The notes: generated from the sequence alone by a model not told the origin. Shown: positions 8,502 to 17,899, counted from the stretch's first letter. The stretch is DNA of 64,000 bases from Pseudomonas tritici (GCF_014268275.3 NZ_CP077084.1:1736001-1800000), one strand, 5' to 3'. Numbers and translations are program-made.

Positions 8502-8514
8502 GGTCTGAGAAGTG

Positions 8515-8547
8515 GAGCCGCCTCGGTTTAATCCGAGGCGGCTTTTT
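8515..8547 (+). terminator. Terminator of the 32-residue gene
   Basis: AGCCGCCTCGG and CCGAGGCGGCT form an 11-bp perfect stem around TTTAAT, followed by TTTTT. It also lies just past the stop of nhaA on the other strand. Confidence 0.93.
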
Positions 8548-8561
8548 GGTTTTAGGGGCTG

Positions 8562-9755
8562 TCAGTTCAAATCTGAAGTTACAGCCTTCTTGCGACTCGC
8601 CATTGCCGTCACCGCATAACCAATACACGCCGCCAATATCGAGCCGGTCAAAATTCCCATCCGGTCCTCCCCCGCGAACTCACTGGCACCCGGCACGAAT
8701 GCCAGTGACCCCACAAACAAGCTCATGGTGAAGCCAATGCCGCACAGGATTGCCACACCAAACACCTGGCCCCAATTTGCGCCGTTCGGTAGGGCAGCAA
8801 TGCCGGTCTTGATCGCCAGCCAAGTGAGCCCGAACACGCCGACAGTCTTACCAATCAACAGGCCCGCAGCGATGCCCATAGGCACATGGTGGGTGAAGCT
8901 TTCCAGGCTGACACCTGTCAGCGAGACCCCGGCGTTGGCGAAGGCGAACAGTGGCAGGATGGCGTAGGCCACCCACGGGTGCAGGGCGTGCTCCAGCGTG
9001 AGCAACGGTGACGGCTCGGCGTTCTTGGTGCGCATCGGGATGCAGAATGCCAACGTCACACCGGCGAGCGTCGCGTGTACGCCGCTCTTGAGCACACACA
9101 CCCACAGGATCAGACCAATGATCAGGTACGGTCCAAGTTTGATAACACCCAGGCGGTTCATCGCGATCAGGGCAATCAAGCAGGCACCTGCACCTGCCAG
9201 GGCGGCGCCGGACAGGTCGGCGGAATAGAAAATGGCGATCACGATGATCGCGCCCAGGTCGTCAATAATCGCCAGGGTCATCAGGAACAGCTTCAGCGAC
9301 ACCGGTACGCGTTTGCCCAGCAGGGCCAGCACGCCGAGGGCGAAGGCAATGTCGGTGGCCATCGGGATCGCCCAGCCCGAAAGTGCCGCGGGGTAGTCCT
9401 TGTTGATCGCCCAGTAGATCAGCGCTGGCACCACCATGCCGCCGATGGCCGCTGCGCCGGGCAGCACCACTTGCGAGGGCTTTGACAGGTGGCCGTCGAG
9501 CAGCTCGCGCTTGACCTCAAGGCCGATCAGCAGGAAGAACAAGGCCATCAGGCCATCGTTGATCCAAAGCAAGGCGGGCTTGGCGATTTTCAACGCGCCA
9601 ATCTGCGCCACTACCGGTACGTCGAGAAACGCGCTGTACAGGTGCGACAAAGGTGAATTGTTGACGATCAGGGCCAGGGCGGCTGCCGCGATCAACAACA
9701 GACCGCTGGCGGCTTCCAGCTGGAAGAAACGGGTGAAAGTGCTACGCAGAGGCAA
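8562..9755 (-). CDS. nhaA: Na+/H+ antiporter NhaA
   Basis: A 397-residue, strongly hydrophobic protein with about 12 membrane segments, the normal NhaA length. Seen: [18 protein letters not shown] and the paired aspartates in AIIDDLGAI, the ion-binding site of NhaA, plus the conserved end [16 protein letters not shown]. It exchanges external H+ for internal Na+ (or Li+) across the inner membrane and supports sodium and alkaline tolerance. It is transcribed alone; the region before it (9756-9971) is shared with the divergent PLP-enzyme gene and contains an A/T-rich stretch near 9815-9845. Confidence 0.96.
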   Translation of the reverse strand: MPLRSTFTRFFQLEAASGLLLIAAAALALIVNNSPLSHLYSAFLDVPVVAQIGALKIAKPALLWINDGLMALFFLLIGLEVKRELLDGHLSKPSQVVLPGAAAIGGMVVPALIYWAINKDYPAALSGWAIPMATDIAFALGVLALLGKRVPVSLKLFLMTLAIIDDLGAIIVIAIFYSADLSGAALAGAGACLIALIAMNRLGVIKLGPYLIIGLILWVCVLKSGVHATLAGVTLAFCIPMRTKNAEPSPLLTLEHALHPWVAYAILPLFAFANAGVSLTGVSLESFTHHVPMGIAAGLLIGKTVGVFGLTWLAIKTGIAALPNGANWGQVFGVAILCGIGFTMSLFVGSLAFVPGASEFAGEDRMGILTGSILAACIGYAVTAMASRKKAVTSDLN

Positions 9756-9971
9756 GGGATGCTCTCCAATCCAGGTTCAATAGGTGGGTACCCTAACCCG
9801 TACCGTTGGTTGTTAAAACAAAAGTTATATTCTTATTTGTTATAAGCGGCGGTTCGCGTTGACGTTACGTCGAAGCCTAGCAATTACGCCCTCAATTGAG
9901 CCGGTACTGTATCTGTGTGGTGAGTAGGAAACCCCCTAAAATCAGGGCTTACACCTTTAGAGAAACTCTCC

Positions 9972-11066
9972 ATGAACGACCAACGTCCCTGGGCCCGCGA
10001 AGCCATTCGTATCATTGAAGCAGACTTCCAGCGCAGCGCCGACACGCACCTGATTCCCTTGCCTCTGCCGGGGTTGCCGGGTATTGAGTTGTACTTCAAG
10101 GACGAGTCCAGCCACCCCACTGGCAGCCTCAAGCATCGGCTGGCTCGCTCGCTGTTCCTGTATGCGTTGTGCAACGGCTGGCTCAAGCCTGGCGCGCCGG
10201 TGATCGAAGCGTCCAGCGGGTCAACGGCGATTTCCGAAGCTTACTTTGCCGGTCTGCTCGGCTTGCCATTTATTGCGGTGATGCCGGCCACCACCTCCCA
10301 GGAAAAAATCGCGCAGATTGCTTTCTACGGCGGTAAAAGCCACCTGGTACAGGACCCGACGCAGATCTATGCGGAGTCCGAGCGGCTGGCACTGGAAAGC
10401 GGTGGTCATTTCATGGACCAGTTCACCTACGCCGAGCGCGCCACCGATTGGCGTGCGAACAACAACATCGCCGAGTCGATCTTCCAGCAGATGCGTTTCG
10501 AGCAGCATCCGGAACCGAGCTGGCTGATCTCCAGCCCCGGCACCGGCGGCACCACAGCAACTCTCGGCCGTTATGTGCGCTATCGCCAGCATTGCACCCG
10601 TGTGTTGTGTGCCGATGCCGAACGCTCCGTGTTCTTTGATTTCTATCAGAGTGGCGACGCGAGTTTGCGCCTGGACTGTGGTTCGCGCATCGAAGGGATT
10701 GGTCGGCCACGGGTCGAGGCATCCTTTTTGCCAAAGGTGATTGATGCGATGGTCAAGGTGCCGGATGCGCTCTCGCTGGCGGCCATGCATTACCTTGCTG
10801 CACGGCTTGGACGGCGGGTCGGCGGTTCCAGCGGGACCAACCTGATTGGCGCGCTGGTGGCGGCGCAGCAGATGAAAGCGGCGGGGGAGTCGGGCTCGAT
10901 CGTGGCGATTTTGTGTGATGGGGGTGAGCGGTATGCCACCACCTATTACGATCAGGCGTGGCTGGCGGGGCAAGGCTATGAATTGGTCGGGTTAATGGCG
11001 GCCGTTGCGGCCAGTGTGGAGCGGGGTGAGCCATTGCCCGAAACGATCTTGCGCGCAAATATCTGA
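9972..11066 (+). CDS. PLP-dependent cysteine synthase-family enzyme
   Basis: A 364-residue fold-type II PLP enzyme. Seen: the PLP lysine in [15 protein letters not shown] (Lys about 54), the substrate loop [10 protein letters not shown] (from about 81), and the phosphate-binding loop [13 protein letters not shown] (from about 187). It resembles cysteine synthase/cystathionine beta-synthase but is longer than CysK/CysM (about 300-325), and its loop is SSGST rather than the TSGNTG of true cysteine synthases. It could therefore be a desulfhydrase or another beta-replacement enzyme. The Shine-Dalgarno before ATG 9972 is weak (AGAAACTCTCC). Confidence 0.82.
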   Translation: MNDQRPWAREAIRIIEADFQRSADTHLIPLPLPGLPGIELYFKDESSHPTGSLKHRLARSLFLYALCNGWLKPGAPVIEASSGSTAISEAYFAGLLGLPFIAVMPATTSQEKIAQIAFYGGKSHLVQDPTQIYAESERLALESGGHFMDQFTYAERATDWRANNNIAESIFQQMRFEQHPEPSWLISSPGTGGTTATLGRYVRYRQHCTRVLCADAERSVFFDFYQSGDASLRLDCGSRIEGIGRPRVEASFLPKVIDAMVKVPDALSLAAMHYLAARLGRRVGGSSGTNLIGALVAAQQMKAAGESGSIVAILCDGGERYATTYYDQAWLAGQGYELVGLMAAVAASVERGEPLPETILRANI

Positions 11067-11082
11067 CCCGACACAACAACCA

Positions 11083-11188
11083 ATGTGGGAGCTGGCTCGC
11101 CTGCGATTACAGACTGTCAGTCGCCGAATTTATCGACTGAACCATCACAATCGCAGCGATGCGGTGATCCGGCAAGCCAGCTCCCACC
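11083..11188. repeat. REPIN: two inverted REP sequences (GTGGGAGCTGGC type)
   Basis: TGTGGGAGCTGGCTCGCCTG at the left and its near reverse complement (GGCAAGCCAGCTCCCAC) at the right flank about 60 unrelated bases. This is the paired form typical of fluorescent pseudomonads, mobilised by RAYT transposases elsewhere in the genome. Confidence 0.88.
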
Positions 11189-11217
11189 TTTGAATGGGGG
11201 CTGGCAGGGAGAGAATG

Positions 11218-12831
11218 TCAGGCCTCGATGCCCAACATATCTCGCGCCAACGCCTCGGCAATCCGAATCCCATCCACACCCGCTGACAGAATCCCCCCGG
11301 CATAACCGGCGCCTTCACCGGCCGGGAACAGGCCTTTCACGTTCAAGCTCTGCATCGATTCGTTACGGGTTATCCGCAGTGGCGACGAGGTGCGCGTCTC
11401 GATACCGGTCAACACCGCGTCGTGCAGCGAATAGCCCTTGATCTGTTTCTCGAACGCCGGCAACGCTTCGCGGATCGCCTCGATAGCGAAGTCCGGCAAC
11501 GCCAGGGCCAGGTCACCGAGAGCAACGCCAGGCTTGTAGGACGGTTCCACACTGCCGATAGCGGTCGATGGCTTACCGGCGATGAAATCACCCACCAATT
11601 GCGCCGGGGCCTCGTAGTTGCTGCCGCCGAGGATGTAGGCGTGGGACTCCAGGCGTTCCTGCAACTCGATACCCGCCAGCGGGCCACCCGGGTAATCCAC
11701 TTCAGGCGTGATGCCGACCACGATGCCGGAGTTGGCATTGCGCTCGTTACGCGAGTACTGGCTCATACCGTTGGTGACGACGCGACCTGGCTCGGAGGTC
11801 GCGGCAACCACGGTGCCGCCTGGGCACATGCAGAAGCTGTAGACCGAGCGGCCGTTCTTGGCGTGGTGCACCAGCTTGTAGTCGGCGGCGCCGAGTTTTG
11901 GGTGCCCGGCGTATTTGCCCAGGCGCGCGGCGTCGATCAGCGACTGTGGGTGTTCAATACGGAAGCCCACCGAGAACGGCTTGGCTTCCATGTAAACCCC
12001 ACGGCCGTGGAGCATGCGGAAGGTATCGCGGGCGCTGTGGCCGAGAGCCAGGATCACATGCCTGGACAGGATCTGCTCGCCGCCATCGACCACCACGCCG
12101 TTCAACTGGCCGTCTTCGATCAGCACGTCGGTAACCCGCTGCTCGAAGCGCACTTCACCGCCCAGGGCGATGATCTGCTCGCGCATGTTCTCCACCACGC
12201 CGGTCAGGCGGAATGTACCGATATGCGGCTTGCTGACGTAGAGGATTTCTTCCGGCGCACCGGCCTTGACGAACTCGTGCAGGACTTTGCGACCGTGGAA
12301 CTTCGGGTCCTTGATCTGGCTGTACAGCTTGCCATCGGAAAAGGTCCCGGCGCCGCCTTCACCGAATTGCACGTTGGATTCGGGGTTGAGCACGTTTTTG
12401 CGCCACAGGCCCCAGGTGTCCTTGGTGCGCTGACGCACTTCCTTGCCGCGTTCGAGGATGATCGGCTTGAAGCCCATCTGCGCGAGCAACAGCCCGGCGA
12501 AAATGCCGCACGGGCCAAAGCCCACGACGATTGGACGTTCTGTCAGGCCTTCCGGCGCCTGGCCGACCACGGTGTAGCTGACATCCGGCGCCGGGTTGAC
12601 GTTGCGGTCATCAGCGAACTTGAGCAACAGGGCGGCTTCGCCTTTCACGTTCAGATCGATGGTGTAGATGAAACACAGCTCCGACGATTTCTTGCGGGCG
12701 TCGTAGCTGCGCTTGAACAGGGTGAAATCGAGCAGGTCATCACTGGCGATGCCCAGGCGCTGCACGATGGCAGGCCGCAGGTCTTCTTCGGGATGGTCGA
12801 TGGGCAGCTTGAGTTCGGTGATTCGTAACAT
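11218..12831 (-). CDS. FAD-dependent dehydrogenase (COG2509-like)
   Basis: A 537-residue soluble protein. Seen: about 100 residues of N-terminal ferredoxin-like region, then the dinucleotide-binding motif GFGPCGIFAG (104-113) with the acidic strand end LER. Further motifs are NVQFGEGGAGTFSDGKL, ALGHSARDTF, a CMCPGG loop and the FAD-closing block GLFPAGEGAGYAGGI. Family knowledge: these are conserved, poorly characterised flavoproteins related to the HI0933/GidA-like group; the substrate is unknown. It is transcribed alone between a REPIN and a divergent intergenic region. Confidence 0.85.
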   Translation of the reverse strand: MLRITELKLPIDHPEEDLRPAIVQRLGIASDDLLDFTLFKRSYDARKKSSELCFIYTIDLNVKGEAALLLKFADDRNVNPAPDVSYTVVGQAPEGLTERPIVVGFGPCGIFAGLLLAQMGFKPIILERGKEVRQRTKDTWGLWRKNVLNPESNVQFGEGGAGTFSDGKLYSQIKDPKFHGRKVLHEFVKAGAPEEILYVSKPHIGTFRLTGVVENMREQIIALGGEVRFEQRVTDVLIEDGQLNGVVVDGGEQILSRHVILALGHSARDTFRMLHGRGVYMEAKPFSVGFRIEHPQSLIDAARLGKYAGHPKLGAADYKLVHHAKNGRSVYSFCMCPGGTVVAATSEPGRVVTNGMSQYSRNERNANSGIVVGITPEVDYPGGPLAGIELQERLESHAYILGGSNYEAPAQLVGDFIAGKPSTAIGSVEPSYKPGVALGDLALALPDFAIEAIREALPAFEKQIKGYSLHDAVLTGIETRTSSPLRITRNESMQSLNVKGLFPAGEGAGYAGGILSAGVDGIRIAEALARDMLGIEA

Positions 12832-12937
12832 GACAGGATCCGGTAGGCGGCGGGCTCGGAGGCCGGCTGTTTTGCAAACCGGCGATTATAAGCCCCAAAG
12901 GCGGTTTCCCGTCATGTTAAAACAGCGCAGCGTGGAG

Positions 12938-13609
12938 TCAGTCGTCGCGTGAACCGCCGAACGACGCGCAACCGCGCTGTACCTGACCGTTGACGCGCAA
13001 CTCGGCGGTCATGTGTTGCAGGCTGCCGCTCGCGCTGTCGATGCAACGTTGTGGGGCCACCCACAGTTCGACGCGCTGGTTGTTGGCTTCAGTCATCAGG
13101 TTGAAGCGGCCGTCACCGATCTGCTCTTCCACATAAGGCACTGCCAGTGGCGGCTGGCCTTCGCGCTCCAGTACCAGGCCCTTGGCGGTGACGTTCATTA
13201 TCCAGGTCGGCTTGTGACCGTTGGCACGCAGGATCATGCGCTTGAAGTCCGGATCGTTGCAGGCCGAGGTCGAGCGTTCGACGCGATACAGCTGTTGCAG
13301 GTCCACGCTGCCCTGGGTGCCGCTGGCAACGCCGGAAAATTTGCCGCGCAGGTCGGCAAACAACGCGCCTTGCTGGCCGGCCAGGGAGGCCGCTTCCTGC
13401 AGGATGCTGGTGCCCCCGGTATCGTTGACCACGTAGTTGCGCTTGTCGTTGCACGGCTGGAACAGCAGTTTGTCGCCGACCGCCGTGAGTTCGCCCTGCA
13501 TGCGGGTCAGCCCGGCAAGAGAAGGCTTGGCTGGGTCGCTGTCGAACATCTGGCAGGCGGCGAACAGGGGAAACAAGGCAAGTAGAGTAAGGGTATGAGC
13601 GGCGCGCAT
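12938..13609 (-). CDS. Putative lipoprotein with two conserved domains, function unknown
   Basis: The start at 13609 is chosen because it gives a lipoprotein signal (MRAAHTLTLLALFPLFAAC, Cys about 19); the frame runs on to 13636. The 223-residue product holds an N-terminal part with LTAVGDKLLFQPCNDKRNY and a C-terminal part ending VQRGCASFGG. That ending resembles the RGCA(x)FGG close of COG3650-type periplasmic proteins. Four or more cysteines in the mature part (PCND, SACND, QRCID, RGC) could form disulfides. It probably faces the periplasm; no function is known to me. Confidence 0.75.
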   Translation of the reverse strand: MRAAHTLTLLALFPLFAACQMFDSDPAKPSLAGLTRMQGELTAVGDKLLFQPCNDKRNYVVNDTGGTSILQEAASLAGQQGALFADLRGKFSGVASGTQGSVDLQQLYRVERSTSACNDPDFKRMILRANGHKPTWIMNVTAKGLVLEREGQPPLAVPYVEEQIGDGRFNLMTEANNQRVELWVAPQRCIDSASGSLQHMTAELRVNGQVQRGCASFGGSRDD

Positions 13610-13704
13610 TATCGGTCTCCAGACAAGTGCCGCCACGTTACGCAGGCTGGCGTTTCATCACAACCCCGGCTGCCAGCTTCAGTCAAATCTGACAGGTATC
13701 CGAT

Positions 13705-14304
13705 TCAACCCACGATAAAGGTCTGACCGGTCTGTAAACCTTCAACACTTTTTGCGTAGGCCAGCGCCACGTCGGCGGCTGGAGCTGGTTTGTAGCCGCG
13801 GAAATATGGCGCGTAACTGTCCATGGCTTCCAGCAGGACCGTCGGGCTCACGGAGTTGATGCGCAGGCCGCGCGGCAATTCAATTGCCGTCGCTTTGACA
13901 AAGGCGTCAATGGCGCCGTTGACCAGCGCAGCCGAGGCGCCGGTGCGGATGGGGTCGCGATTCAGAATGCCACTGGTGAAGGTAAACGAGGCGCCATCGT
14001 TGGCGTATTCACTACCGATCAACAGCAGGTTGACCTGGCCCATCAGCTTGTCACGCAGGCCCAGCTCGAAATCGCTTTCGCTCATGTCGCCCAGCGCGAC
14101 GAAGTTCACACGGCCCGCCGCACAGATCAGCGCGTCGAACTTACCGGTCTGTTCGAACAGTTGGCGGATCGACGCGCTGTCGCTGATATCCACCTGGAAG
14201 TCGCCGCTGCTGCGGCCGATGCTGATCACTTCGTGACGCTGAGCCAGTTCCGCCTTGACTGCCGAGCCGACGGTGCCGCTGGCGCCAATCAATAGGATTT
14301 TCAT
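13705..14304 (-). CDS. Short-chain dehydrogenase-like protein lacking the YxxxK pair
   Basis: A 199-residue Rossmann protein starting KILLIGASGTVGSAVKAEL, an NAD(P)-binding GxxGxxG. Further SDR landmarks are CAAGRVNF (NAG-like motif) and GLRINSVSPTVL. In the region where SDRs carry Tyr-x-x-x-Lys the sequence reads ASAALVNGAIDAFVKA, so neither the Tyr nor the Lys is present. It may be a non-catalytic or differently working reductase. It is divergent from the LysR gene at 14408, which probably controls it. Confidence 0.82.
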   Translation of the reverse strand: MKILLIGASGTVGSAVKAELAQRHEVISIGRSSGDFQVDISDSASIRQLFEQTGKFDALICAAGRVNFVALGDMSESDFELGLRDKLMGQVNLLLIGSEYANDGASFTFTSGILNRDPIRTGASAALVNGAIDAFVKATAIELPRGLRINSVSPTVLLEAMDSYAPYFRGYKPAPAADVALAYAKSVEGLQTGQTFIVG

Positions 14305-14407
14305 GGTGCTGTTCCTCCAAGGGTAAGTGAGGGTTCAGTGTAGAGTGGCTTTTTAGGCAGATAAACGTACTAATGGGCAACCTTTGGTTTTAAAATGGAA
14401 ACAATCC

Positions 14408-15316
14408 ATGAGCGAAATGGATGACTTGGCGGCCTTCGCCGTGCTGATCGACGCCGGAAGTTTTACCGTGGCCGCGGAGAAACTGGGCTGTAGCAAAGGG
14501 CAGTTGTCCAAGCGAATCAGCCAGCTGGAAGCACAGCATGCCGTGGTGCTGCTGCACCGCACGACGCGCAAGCTCAGCCTGACTGCAGCCGGTGCGGCAT
14601 TGCTGCCCCAGGCTCAGGCATTGGTGGTGCAGGTGGATCGCGCCCGTCAGGCGTTGGCCCGGCTAAAGGACGATCTGGCCGGGCCGGTGCGTATGACGGT
14701 TCCGGTCTCCTTGGGCGAAACCTTCTTCGATGGCTTGTTGCTGGAGTTTTCCAAGCAGTACCCGCAGGTGCAGATCGAGCTGGAGCTCAACAACAATTAC
14801 CGCGACCTGGCGCGGGATGGCTTTGATTTGGGGGTACGCTCAGGCGCGATTGAAAACGAGCGCCTGGTGGTCAAGCCTCTGCTGGCCTGGCATGAAATGA
14901 CCTGCGCCAGCCCGGCGTACCTTGAGAAGCATGGCGAACCAGAGACGCCGGCCGATTTGGCCGCCCACACCTGCCTGCTCAACAGCCACTACAGCGGCCG
15001 TGAAGAGTGGTTGTACCACCAGCAGCACGAATTGCTGCGGGTGCGGGTCAGCGGTACCTTTGCCTCCAATCACTACAATTTGTTGAAAAAGGCCGCGTTA
15101 GTGGGCGCTGGTATCGCGCGCCTGCCGTCCTACGTTCTGCCTGCGGAATTGGCTGACGGCCGCTTGCGCTGGCTCCTGCGTGATTATCAGACGCGGAGCA
15201 TGCCAATGTACCTGGTGCATCCCTACCAGGGCGGCCTGCCGCGTCGCACCCAGGTGCTGGCTGACTACTTGGTGGACTGGTTCAAGCGCAGCGGCGAGGC
15301 CCTCGACCGACTCTAA
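14408..15316 (+). CDS. LysR-family transcriptional regulator
   Basis: ATG 14408 (MSEMDDLAAFAVLIDAG) is chosen over the in-frame ATG at 14384 because LysR homology begins there; this gives 302 residues. Seen: an N-terminal winged helix (SFTVAAEKLGCSKGQLSKRI) and a substrate-binding domain. Family knowledge: this subgroup (VTAEKL, SKGQLSK) commonly regulates a divergent redox gene. The 103-base gap shared with the SDR gene at 14304 is the expected operator site. Its 3' end overlaps the DoxX gene by four bases, tail to tail. Confidence 0.88.
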   Translation: MSEMDDLAAFAVLIDAGSFTVAAEKLGCSKGQLSKRISQLEAQHAVVLLHRTTRKLSLTAAGAALLPQAQALVVQVDRARQALARLKDDLAGPVRMTVPVSLGETFFDGLLLEFSKQYPQVQIELELNNNYRDLARDGFDLGVRSGAIENERLVVKPLLAWHEMTCASPAYLEKHGEPETPADLAAHTCLLNSHYSGREEWLYHQQHELLRVRVSGTFASNHYNLLKKAALVGAGIARLPSYVLPAELADGRLRWLLRDYQTRSMPMYLVHPYQGGLPRRTQVLADYLVDWFKRSGEALDRL

Positions 15317-15798
15317 GCGTAGCGACGCGCGATCAAGTGATCGATGGACAGGCGCCCCGGTCCTTTGGCTACGAGTAGCAAAAGCAGCGCAATCCAGGTG
15401 CCATGGGTCGGGTAGGCGTCCGGGTAGACGAACAGCTGAATCACCAGGGTCATGCCGATCAGGGCCAAGGCCGAGAAGCGCGTGGCGAAGCCCACCAGGA
15501 TCAACACTGGGAAGAAGTGCTCGGCAAACGCCGCCATATGCGCCGCCACCTCCGGTGATAGCAGCGGCACGTGGTATTCGCTGCGAAACAACGGCAATGT
15601 CGAGGCGGCCAGTTTCGGTTCGCCCAGTTGGAAGGTGCCGCTGACCAAATCAATGACGAATCCTTCGACCTTGGTTTGCCCGGATTTCCAGAACACCGCA
15701 GCAATCGAAAAACGCGCAAGAAAGGCAGTCAAGCTGTAAGGGATTTGTTCGAAAAGCGCGATGGCCCGATTGATCAGGCCTGATGGACGAGTGTTCAT
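15313..15798 (-). CDS. DoxX-family membrane protein of the bufferin-type operon
   Basis: ATG 15798 overlaps the stop of the preceding gene (ATGA), showing translational coupling; 161 residues. Four membrane segments are seen (LTAFLARFSIAAVFWKSGQ, EHFFPVLILVGFATRFSALA, LIGMTLVIQLFVYP, WIALLLLLVAKGPG), the DoxX/DoxD pattern. It is the last gene of a run DUF2282-DUF692-DUF2063-DoxX on the minus strand. Family knowledge: DoxX proteins are frequent partners of these RiPP clusters and may feed electrons or handle thiols; its exact job is unproven. The frame extends to 15864, but the overlap and homology favour 15798. Confidence 0.87.
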   Translation of the reverse strand: MNTRPSGLINRAIALFEQIPYSLTAFLARFSIAAVFWKSGQTKVEGFVIDLVSGTFQLGEPKLAASTLPLFRSEYHVPLLSPEVAAHMAAFAEHFFPVLILVGFATRFSALALIGMTLVIQLFVYPDAYPTHGTWIALLLLLVAKGPGRLSIDHLIARRYA

Positions 15799-16571
15799 GG
15801 CGATACCTTTTGTTCTGGATGCAAATGAGTAATGGCGTTGTGGCTGATCAGCAGCGTCAGGCATTGGTGCAGGTCGAACTCGGCCGCTGCGTCAAGCGCA
15901 TGCTCCACGGCTTTTTCTAAGGTATTGCCATGGGCGAGGCTGTTGATAAACGCCACTGAGCCACTGTCGGTGGCAAATACCCTGACCTCCAGCCCCTGAC
16001 GTATTACCAGCGCACTCTGGGCGTGCCAGGGATTCAGGGTGGCCAGGCCGCCTTCGGTCTGGTGCGCGGCCCATACCGCCACCACCGCGTAGGCAGAATT
16101 CAAGGTGGCAAGGGAGGGATGCAGCTGCAGGCGCAATTTCCCCAGGGCTGTTTGGCCTTGCAGTGCTTGAAGAACAGTCGGTTGGTCGAGTGGCTGGGTG
16201 TCCGCCGCGTGATAAGCGCGCACACGCAGTCGTTCCAAACGCGCCATATCGGCTAGGTAGGGCACGCTGGCGGCGGGCTCAAAGTCCTGGATAAATGCGG
16301 CGAGCGCACTTCCGTACCCGCTGATCAGCGGGCTGGTGGGTGGGCAAGCCTGGATAAACAGGCCGGTCATCGCACGGAAGAAGTCCTCGCCCACCAATTG
16401 CAATGTCACGGGGTAGGCCGTTGCGAGTGCGTTGATCAACGAGCTGTGCACATTGTTGCGATACACCGCAAAACGACTGCTCGGGTCGGCACCGTTGCTG
16501 CTGTACAGGCCATTGGGGCACGCCTGGTTCGGCGCCAGCAGCGCTGCGGCAAATTCGTCATGAAGGCTCAT
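15795..16571 (-). CDS. bufC: DUF2063 partner protein (BufC-like) of the MNIO enzyme
   Basis: ATG 16571 overlaps the DUF692 stop by four bases (ATGA); 258 residues. Seen: an N-terminal DUF2063 domain ([52 protein letters not shown]), formerly called a putative DNA-binding domain, and a C-terminal domain ([29 protein letters not shown]). Family knowledge: in RiPP pathways such proteins bind the precursor and present it to the MNIO enzyme. The symbol is given by analogy with bufferin operons. Confidence 0.83.
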   Translation of the reverse strand: MSLHDEFAAALLAPNQACPNGLYSSNGADPSSRFAVYRNNVHSSLINALATAYPVTLQLVGEDFFRAMTGLFIQACPPTSPLISGYGSALAAFIQDFEPAASVPYLADMARLERLRVRAYHAADTQPLDQPTVLQALQGQTALGKLRLQLHPSLATLNSAYAVVAVWAAHQTEGGLATLNPWHAQSALVIRQGLEVRVFATDSGSVAFINSLAHGNTLEKAVEHALDAAAEFDLHQCLTLLISHNAITHLHPEQKVSP

Positions 16572-17446
16572 GAAGTCACCTGCGACAGGTGCCATTGGGC
16601 CTGTTGAGCCTCGGCCAGCAATACACTGAGCGCGGGCACTTGGTTGTCCCGTTCGATCAGCGTGGCTATTGGGCCTACGTGCGCCAATACTTTTTCGTAC
16701 AGCTGCCATACGGCGTTATCGATAGGCGCGCCGTGATCGTCGATCAACAAGCGATCACCGAGGCTGTCAGTGTCTTCGGCAAAACCGGCCAGATGAATCT
16801 CGCCCACCGCATGCATCGGCAGGCGGTCGATGTAGGCAACCGGATCGCGTTGATGGTTGATGCACGACACATAGACGTTATTCACGTCCAACAGCAAACC
16901 GCAGCCAGTACGGCGGATGATCTCACTGATGAAGTCGGTCTCATCCAGGGTTGAGCGCTGGAATTGCAGGTAAGTCGACGGGTTCTCCAGCAACATTGGT
17001 CGCTTGAGGGTATTTTGCACGTGGTCAATGTGTTCGCACACCCGTTGCAGGGTCGCACTGTCATAGGCCAAGGGCAGCAGGTCATTGAGAAACACCGGGC
17101 CGTGGCTTGACCAGGCCAGGTGTTCGGAAAAAGAGTGGGGTTGATAGCGTTCGATCAGCGTTGCCAGCCGTGCAAGGTGCTCACGGTCCGGCGGGCCTTC
17201 TCCGCCGATGGACAGGCCTACGCCGTGCAATGACAGCGGGTACTGTTCGCGGATCAACCCCAGGTAGTAATGAAACGGGCCGCCATCCACCATGTAGTTT
17301 TCGGCGTGCACTTCAAAAAAACCGATGTCGGGCGAGGTCTCCAGCACTGCAATGAAGTGCTCATGCTTGAGCCCCAGCCCGGCCCGGCGTGGGAGGCCGG
17401 GCGCCTGAGCCTGGGAGACGGCTTGCAGGGATGAAAGAGTCATCAT
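16568..17446 (-). CDS. bufB: DUF692 / MNIO multinuclear iron oxidase (BufB-like)
   Basis: A 292-residue TIM-barrel protein. Putative metal ligands are all present: His74 (SLHGVGLS), Glu108 and His109 (FSEHLAW), Glu154 (LLENPST), Asp187 and Asn189 ([11 protein letters not shown]), Glu216 and His218 (EIHLAGF), Asp236/His238 (DDHGAPI), Glu265/Asp267 (IERDN). Family knowledge: MNIOs (MbnB, TglH, ChrH, BufB) use two or three iron ions and O2 to rework cysteines in ribosomal peptides. The nearest upstream gene encodes a four-cysteine DUF2282 peptide, the expected substrate. Confidence 0.9.
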   Translation of the reverse strand: MMTLSSLQAVSQAQAPGLPRRAGLGLKHEHFIAVLETSPDIGFFEVHAENYMVDGGPFHYYLGLIREQYPLSLHGVGLSIGGEGPPDREHLARLATLIERYQPHSFSEHLAWSSHGPVFLNDLLPLAYDSATLQRVCEHIDHVQNTLKRPMLLENPSTYLQFQRSTLDETDFISEIIRRTGCGLLLDVNNVYVSCINHQRDPVAYIDRLPMHAVGEIHLAGFAEDTDSLGDRLLIDDHGAPIDNAVWQLYEKVLAHVGPIATLIERDNQVPALSVLLAEAQQAQWHLSQVTS

Positions 17447-17468
17447 CAGTACTCAGGTTTTTCGAGGA

Positions 17469-17765
17469 TCAGGACTTGGCAGTGAAGGCTGCTTCCTGGC
17501 CGAAGCCGGTCGGCGAGGTGGAGCTTGGGGTCTTGAGGCAGGTGCCGGCCGGAACCAGTTTCCAGGCGTTGGCCTGGTCCTTGGTTTTCGAGGTGCCGGC
17601 GCAGGAAGTGCCAGCACCTGCGGCGCAATCGTTCTTGCCGGCTTCGGCGACACCGAAGCACTTTTGCATGTCGTCGGCGGCGTGAGCGGTGGTGGTCAGG
17701 GCCGACAGGCTCAGCGCGGAACCGAGGGCCAGGACGAGGGTGGCAGCGGACAGTTTGGTGGTCAT
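17469..17765 (-). CDS. bufA1: DUF2282 precursor peptide, bufferin-type (BufA1-like)
   Basis: A 98-residue protein with a Sec signal peptide ending TTTAHA (cleavage near residue 29-30). The mature part has exactly four cysteines, at 36, 47, 55 and 76, in the family pattern KCFG...NDCAA...SCAG...GTC. Family knowledge: DUF2282 proteins are substrates of MNIO enzymes. The bufferins studied in Caulobacter carry thiooxazole rings made from the central cysteines and bind copper in the periplasm. Unusually for a RiPP it uses a cleavable Sec signal rather than a leader. It is the first gene of the operon, 22 bases ahead of the enzyme. Confidence 0.88.
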   Translation of the reverse strand: MTTKLSAATLVLALGSALSLSALTTTAHAADDMQKCFGVAEAGKNDCAAGAGTSCAGTSKTKDQANAWKLVPAGTCLKTPSSTSPTGFGQEAAFTAKS

Positions 17766-17834
17766 GGTGTCTCTCCAGTGGGGTGGGTTGGCGGGCTTGA
17801 ATGCCTGCTTGTACCACTAGAGAGAGGGGGGTGG

Positions 17835-17847
17835 GGTTCGTTACAAA
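17835..17847 (-). promoter_or_regulatory. Possible ECF-sigma -35 element before the bufferin operon
   Basis: Read on the minus strand this is TTTGTAACGAAC, which contains the TGTAAC core favoured by many ECF sigma factors, about 70 bases before the DUF2282 start. No clear matching -10 was found. Low confidence. Confidence 0.3.
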
Positions 17848-17899
17848 TCAGCCGAAAATAGTTTCAAGCAACGCCATTCCAGAGATCACACGAAGCAAA

